Below, in pieces: positions 1 through 64,000 of a DNA stretch of 64,000 nt (position 1 is the first letter of the stretch; the number at the start of each line of letters is the position of its first letter). Both the position numbers and the translations under genes were made by a program. The stretch comes from Schistosoma haematobium (Eukaryota; Platyhelminthes; Trematoda; Strigeidida; Schistosomatidae), in contig NC_067198.1 in assembly GCF_000699445.3 (NCBI RefSeq), positions 28,283,536 through 28,347,535 on the forward strand, read 5' to 3'. Below the pieces are notes generated by a model. The model made no database searches, had not been told where the DNA came from, and was given only the letters and a program-made list of their open reading frames with translations.

Positions 1-6
1 AATCAC

Positions 7-85
7 CTTCATGAATGAGGGAGGACTCCAAACTAATCAGCTCAGTAGTCTGTTTGAAAAGATACGGCAAATTGATGTAACTTAT
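7..85 (-). CDS. Possible myosin exon at start of S2 coil (YLFKQTTELISLE)
   Basis: A phase-0 frame between CTGTCAG and GTGATT reads ISYINLPYLFKQTTELISLE then SSLIHE. It resembles the LFTTVRPLIEVQLSEEQ junction between lever and coiled coil in class XVIII relatives. The resemblance is short, and the phase does not fit directly with 336-408. Confidence 0.4.
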
Positions 86-335
86 CTGACAGTTATCTGA
101 GCATAAATCATTGACTAGTCACATCTGAAATATTAACTTCTGTCAGACTCCAAATGCCTAGAATACTAACACACGGGGGGAAAGTCGGATTTTGTTCAAA
201 TTGTGAGTAAATTGATGTATAACTTGGGTTTTTGAATACTTCGAACTAGAATAAAAACATTTCGCTAAATAGAATGTTTGATGAGACGTTATCACGTATT
301 TTCTTCTTAAAAGATATATATATATATAAACGAAC

Positions 336-408
336 CTTTCTCTTGATTATTCTGATCAGATTCCGCAGCATCAAATGAAGGAGTCAAGCGATTGGTTTGA
401 ATTAAAAT
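336..408 (-). CDS. Possible further myosin exon
   Basis: A 73-bp frame open only in phase 0 reads ILIQTNRLTPSFDAAESDQN then NQEK, between TTATAG and a weak GTTCGT donor. It cannot follow the exon at 3871 directly, so another exon or a different gene structure is needed. Confidence 0.3.
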
Positions 409-572
409 CTATAAATATAAAAAACGATAAGTGGGAGTATTTGACCGTTAATCATTATATTAAAAAGGATTCAACAGGGAAAAATTCCTACTGTAATAAC
501 ATTGAATGTGATAGCGATATTAATGAGTACTAACTGTGCATCAACTCATACACATAGACTCTTCAATTATCA

Positions 573-1205
573 TGAACAGAGCAGAAACAAAGATTCATCC
601 AGAATAATGTGAATTCATTTTATTTCTTTCGGTTCTCATCAGCTGTTTACAATCTATAATATTTTGAGATCAAAGTAATTATAAATATTGACATACATAT
701 AAATGTGAAGGTGATTAGAGACGAATGTATGTATCATTATGTAGAGAAGATCCCAATATAAGTAATAAGATCGTAAAAAAAATTGTTTCAGATAAATAAC
801 ATGTGAGAAGGAAAGTTCCAGAATACTGAACCAGTGATTAACAATTATATTCGTTAGTAAACATGTGAATTGTGTAAGACACTGTAAACAGAATATTTCT
901 ACTGTTCGAAATAATCTTAAAACGACTACATTTCAAAGTCTTGAAGCAAATTAAACTAAACTATGCAGCCGGCCATGCGATTTCATAAAACATAGAATGA
1001 GTATTTTAACATTATTACGAAAAATCAAGAAAGCGGAAATATAAGGTGAGAGAATAAATCTTATATCGCTATTGATACGTATTCGTTGAAAATAAGAAAA
1101 CAAACCCTTTTATCTGTATGTGCTTATATTTTTACGTCGTTCAAGACAACAATTAATCGAACCCAACTGGCGTATATACATCTTGAGATCCTGAGCAAAT
1201 TGTCA

Positions 1206-1272
<67 letters not shown>

Positions 1273-1960
1273 TTACAGTAATGATATAATAACCATCGAG
1301 TGGATACGTTGCGTAATAATTAGATAATGACATTAAAATTAACATTGAGTAATTGGAAGAAAGAGGATTATTAATATTCAAAGTAATTATTAAATCAAGG
1401 AGTTGCTACGTTGCGTAATATGTGAAAAGAAGAAGGAACAGGATTTTTAACGGATGGTCAATAGAATATTAGTTACGTGAGAATCAAAAGATGAATGTTG
1501 AGAAATTATAAAGTTCAAAAGCAACAGAAACAAAATTAAAAATTAAAAAAAAAACCAAATGGGAGAAGTATGAAAAATAGTTTTGTCGAAGATAATCTTA
1601 TACCGATGGCCAAGGCAGCGAAAGTGGTTGCACAAATCTCTTTTGAATGCAAAGGTCAGGTTTGTGAACATTGATTGCGATGGCTTCCGCAATGTGCAAA
1701 AGGCGCACTCGTAAACCATGTGGGATATGGTAGATAATCTTAAAAGCTTTATTCAATTCAACTTGACCTGTGTCAATCAAGTGAACGAGAATAGAACTTT
1801 TCATCACTTTTACCTGTCCTTTGCTTAACAACGACGGATGATGCTCTGTAATACGATAACGAACTTGCCGAATTGTACGCCCTATATAACTGGCTCCACA
1901 GGAGCAGTTGAATCGATAGATACACATGGATTTGGTGAAGATATACAAATTGTTACTATT
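573..1960 (-). mobile_element. Decayed Penelope 3' fragment
   Basis: A frame at 1598-1948 reads CIYRFNCSCGASYIGRTIRQ, VRYRITEHHPSLLSKGQ and ILVHLIDTGQVELNKAFKII, then IAEAIAINVHKPDLCIQKRF and SLPW. This is a GIY-YIG domain with the Y...SYIGR motif kept better than in the intact element. The stop after LPW is lost. At 573-643 the family's terminal sequence is present in the matching orientation, so the remnant may reach down to there. Confidence 0.65.
1207..1269. repeat. (TA)n microsatellite
   Basis: About 31 uninterrupted TA units. Confidence 0.97.
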
Positions 1961-3870
1961 CTAAAGACACTGTCTCTTTGATAATTTAATTGAAGAGCTT
2001 GACAAAACTAAACGTAAGCAGACTTAAGAGTAGGTGAGATGCTATACATAAATACTGGGATAATTAGGTTCATCTAGCGTATGATTTCTAAACAGGAAAA
2101 AACGTGTATCTTGGATTACATTGATAGCTACTATCCAGCCTAAATAAAATTGCAGTCTTATGCTTTAGAATAAGGACTTTAAACTGAAACATCGCAACCA
2201 CAATTTTAATATTCATAAATTAAGATAATTATCTTAATTAGATCGATAGAATTTTATGATTAACCATAGCCTAGGCAAAAAAAATAAGACTAATTACCAT
2301 ACGATAACCATGTAATGTTATAATGTAAAAAAATTATACAGCAGGATTTATGACTAAAAGTGAACGAACTGAGAATAGTAAAAATAGTGTGATCTATCGG
2401 TGTCCGTGTTGATATACTGACAACAACAAAAACACCAAATAATCAACATCGGATCATGATAAATAAAAGCAAGTAATTAGCCAATTATTTTTATTTTTAA
2501 TTACTTGTTTTTCAGATTTATTATCGGTAAAGAATGATGAATGTAGTATGCTTTCCCTAGGCTTCACTTGTTTACCCATATCTATTAAATGAATAGGAAA
2601 ACAGCAAATCGATAGTTATGTATGTTACATAATATTTAATAAATTTACAATTCTGTACACTTGAACTGGTGATTCACAAAACAGACTATATTGTAGTGGC
2701 ATTTTTATACAATTGTATTGTTTATACCTAATCTATCCTATTACTACTGATACTATTAATATTTCAAGCACACACTGAGAACTACTAGGAAAAAATCGTG
2801 TATAACTAATATCAACCAGTGTTACATGGGCTTTGTGATTACACTCTCAGTCCGCCAAAACCGTTACCAATTCAGTTTGTTCTTATGATTCCACTAAAAG
2901 AAATATCCTTCCACGATGTGAACAAATAAAGTGTAACATTTACCCACACACCATCAACAGCACTAGAGATCATCCCAACAGTATATCATTAGGTTTCACA
3001 AAACCAGTATGGTTAAAAGCCGAATGCATAACTTTACTTGGTAAATGCATTAACTGGTGACGATAGCTTTTAATAAATTACTAAATTGACCTGAAAGAGA
3101 CGTTTATGCTATTTACATCTATAGTCCTCATCTGATATCTTCAAAAATATATGAACATGCTCTGTTTAGCTACACGATCACGGTTTATCACTAAAGAAAA
3201 TCTAAGTTTTAATCACAACTTTATTAGAAAAAATCAATAAAAGAAATCTGCCATACACTATTATTATTAATGTAGTATTTTTAACATGATGATACACAAC
3301 TCTGAATTCATTGGTATCTCTACGACCAATTATTCTTAATTTTGATTGGTTTTTTAAGATTTAATGCATTACTTGTACCTTAGCTAAATATTTAATAGCA
3401 AATGACGGTGAAATTCCTTAATGTTTAACCAATAAGTTATTCAATAAGAAATACACCTTATATGTAGGTCAGTGGACTTAGTGGTTGGTGATGTTTGACT
3501 TTCAATCACTGTGTAACAAGTGTGACTAGAGTTGCAGATACGTCGGCCTAAACAACCACACAGTATCCACTAGTTCTCGCACATCTACACACACAAAATA
3601 TGGTTGAAAGTAAGGAACAGGAATATATCTTTAGTGAATGGATTACTCCAGAAGTGGTTTTCTTATCTGAAATATGTTTGATTTTGAGCCAAAGAATTGG
3701 ATCCCATGAGTTCATTACAAGTTGAACTACTTTAACCGTTTGGTCAATATTTTACCAAACTAATAGAATCGCCAGTGCGATTGTGAATGATAAATATTTA
3801 CACGGTTTAAACCAATTCATAATCAAATTCATTAGTTAATTTGGAACTTCAATTTTAAATAATCACTTAC
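1961..3870. other. No gene recognised downstream of last confirmed exon
   Basis: AT-rich sequence. I checked the acceptor/donor pairs on the minus strand that I could see and found no phase-1 exon without stops. A worn tRNA-like repeat may lie at 3475-3610. Confidence 0.5.
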
Positions 3871-62142
<58,272 letters not shown>

Positions 62143-62289
62143 CTACATTAATGTTTTTTTGTTATTGAATCAAAAGGGAGAAAAAACATCGAAATGGATT
62201 TTTTTAAAGGAGGAAAAAGTTAAAAATTGTTTTGTTTGTTTTCAACTAATCCTTACACTAATCTTTTTAGATAGATAAGTGTTAATTAA

Positions 62290-62880
62290 TATAGATCAAG
62301 TGACTCAATCATTCATAAACAATGTAGAACCTGATATGTATAACAATAAATTAAAATTATCGACACCACACAAAATAAGTTTAACAATATGAAATTATCA
62401 GGACAAATTCCAGAGTAATGGGAATATTACCAATATTAGTAGTAGTACGAAAAATTAGGTATAAACAGCAGGATTCAACGAAAAGACAATCAATTCGTGA
62501 AATTAAAAGTACAAGATAATATCGAAACTCAAGATTTAAAGGAAGGCAAATAATGAATGTATCTGTGTCACTGTGACCGATTTCAATTCATCTCATCCAA
62601 AGTCTCCAACCACTGGTCATGATAACCATGAAGAACGCAACCGAATAGTCTGGACCTATTACTAGAGCTTACCACTCAATGACTATGGATTGATGCCATG
62701 TCTTGGGATTTGGTCGTTCTTAATTTTCAACAGACATACTCCTACAAGTATAGCATAGGACGCGGTGGTTATGGATACAAAATACGTTTCTCAATAACCT
62801 CAATCAGTGAACATTCATTACCGCATCAATCGGTTTGATATCTTCGCTAGTACTTGATGTCTAACTTTAGAATTGCTCAC
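62290..62880. repeat. Dispersed non-coding repeat, longest copy
   Basis: About 0.6 kb. Blocks are shared in order with 50900-51290, and in part with 41880-42370, 14590-15050 and 4890-5110 (tgaatgtatctgtgtcactg / tgaatgcatctgtgccattg). Type unknown. Confidence 0.55.
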
Positions 62881-64000
62881 TTGATGGTTCCAGAATGACA
62901 TAAAGTAAAAGAAATAAATGTCTTTATTAACCGCAACACAATAATCTATACAAATGTAACAAGGACAACTAGATTCATTTAAGACAGAATTCATTAGACA
63001 ATAATTCCGATAAATTGAAATGGGGTAAATAAAGCAAGAATAAATATTGATGCAGAATAGTATGAATTCATAATATTTCGAGGTTTCTCGTCAGCTACCT
63101 ACAATCAAATATGTAATAGAATTTTACATTGAGATAAGAAATAGTGTGAAACAATTGACATAAATGAATGTAAATGATTGGAATGACAAAGGTTTACAAT
63201 AATATATATATATATATATATTCCGCATCAATATTTGTTCTTGCTTTGTTTAAATTCATAAAGGGAACTAATTGCATGGAATTTTTGAAATGAGGAAATT
63301 TGTAAAAGTTAGAGAATAGGTGGTTCATAAATTAACTTCTGTGAATAAATATTTAACAAAGAAATACCTATTGATTATTTAACTGTAGTACCTGAATAGT
63401 GGTCAGTGTAAATGTTGTTTGTTTAATTATATGAGTCTTTCATATTGTTTTCATATCAGATGGATTAGAGATTGCATGTGTTCATTAGGTGGTTTTTTCA
63501 ACGGAGTCAACTCTGAAGGTAAATATATTAAAGGAAAGCTACTAGTGAACAAACCGGGATATTTCATTTGCTTATACAGCCAGTAATAAATTGAAGTCGG
63601 CTATATAATGGTTACTTACCATATGTAAAATAAATAGAAATCAGCCACGATGGTGAAAATATACTCAATATTTTTATATTTCTTTAAACTTTGAGTTTGA
63701 TACTATCTTTTACAGTTCTAAATACAATTTCTACGTAAATACGTTTTAGAATCATTGGCACTTTACTTTTCGTTATGTTAATTTGTTCACATATTCTTTT
63801 TCTATTTTGATGTGTGGAAACTTAGGCCTAATTATATTTATCCCAGATCCTACATTGTTCATGACTATACGTGCATTAAAAATATTTTTCGTAGTATTCC
63901 TGTGACGGAAAATGTTGATTTCTGTCGGTCTGTCTGACAGTCAAAAACAGACAAGTTTGATATTTTTATAAAAATCATTCCATAATTTTAAATAAAACTG
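62881..64000. other. Intron upstream of the first visible myosin exon
   Basis: Apart from the small Penelope-end element at 63020-63262 I see no exon or recognised repeat. Confidence 0.5.
63020..63262. mobile_element. Small Penelope-end foldback element
   Basis: A 0.24-kb unit has agcaagaataaatattgatg near its left end and the inverted form at its right end (63222-63255). Between them is the gaattcataatatttcgagg segment related to the Penelope terminus and an (AT)n tract. It has no coding sequence. It resembles a deletion derivative made only of element ends. Confidence 0.6.

Noticed and set aside
1124..1381. 85-codon frame with a Tyr-Ile run
   Set aside because: Produced by the (TA)n microsatellite.

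Overview
The window is AT-rich eukaryotic DNA with spliced genes, long repeat-filled introns and many decayed retroelements. Several features point to a blood fluke (genus Schistosoma): hammerhead-ribozyme SINEs of the S-alpha type, Penelope-like elements with GIY-YIG endonucleases, RTE-like non-LTR elements, and intronless flatworm-type orphan GPCRs. The species cannot be told from the sequence alone.

One gene fills almost the whole window. On the minus strand I can chain 20 exons from 62142 down to 3871. All 20 junctions have GT/AG splice sites (read on the minus strand) and all reading phases agree. They encode most of the motor and the lever-side region of an unconventional class XVIII myosin: an NPPRFDRVDDL start, a GRSGSGKT P-loop, a degenerate switch I, a DPVGFQ switch II and an IHCFLPV strand. 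The 5' end lies beyond position 64000. The 3' part lies beyond position 1, with two possible further exons at 336-408 and 7-85.

Two intronless rhodopsin-like GPCR genes sit inside introns of this myosin. One is at 18275-19315 on the plus strand, antisense to the host gene. The other is at 38048-39163 on the minus strand. They are paralogues, both with DRC in place of DRY and without NPxxY in TM7. The plus-strand copy appears to have lost its true N-terminus through a one-base slip in an A6 run.

The other introns hold mobile and repeated DNA. There is a full-length Penelope-like element with an intact 817-824 residue ORF, 12-bp target duplications and unusual inverted terminal segments (58505-61214). 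There is a decayed RTE-like element (about 53640-55990) and another fragment at 46.3-47.1 kb. Penelope-derived fragments lie at 0.6-1.9, 23.3-24.2, 25.0-25.5 and 63.0-63.3 kb. About fifteen copies of a tRNA-headed SINE carry a hammerhead ribozyme. Four of these ribozymes have an intact core, and at least six loci are head-to-head dimers that fold back on themselves. The intron between myosin exons at 12.0 and 6.3 kb holds a 3.7-kb TAG/CTA trinucleotide array.

The strongest leads for something new are the recurrent hairpin SINE dimers with ribozymes on both strands, the terminal architecture of the Penelope element, the giant CTA array in a myosin intron, and the nested GPCR pair.
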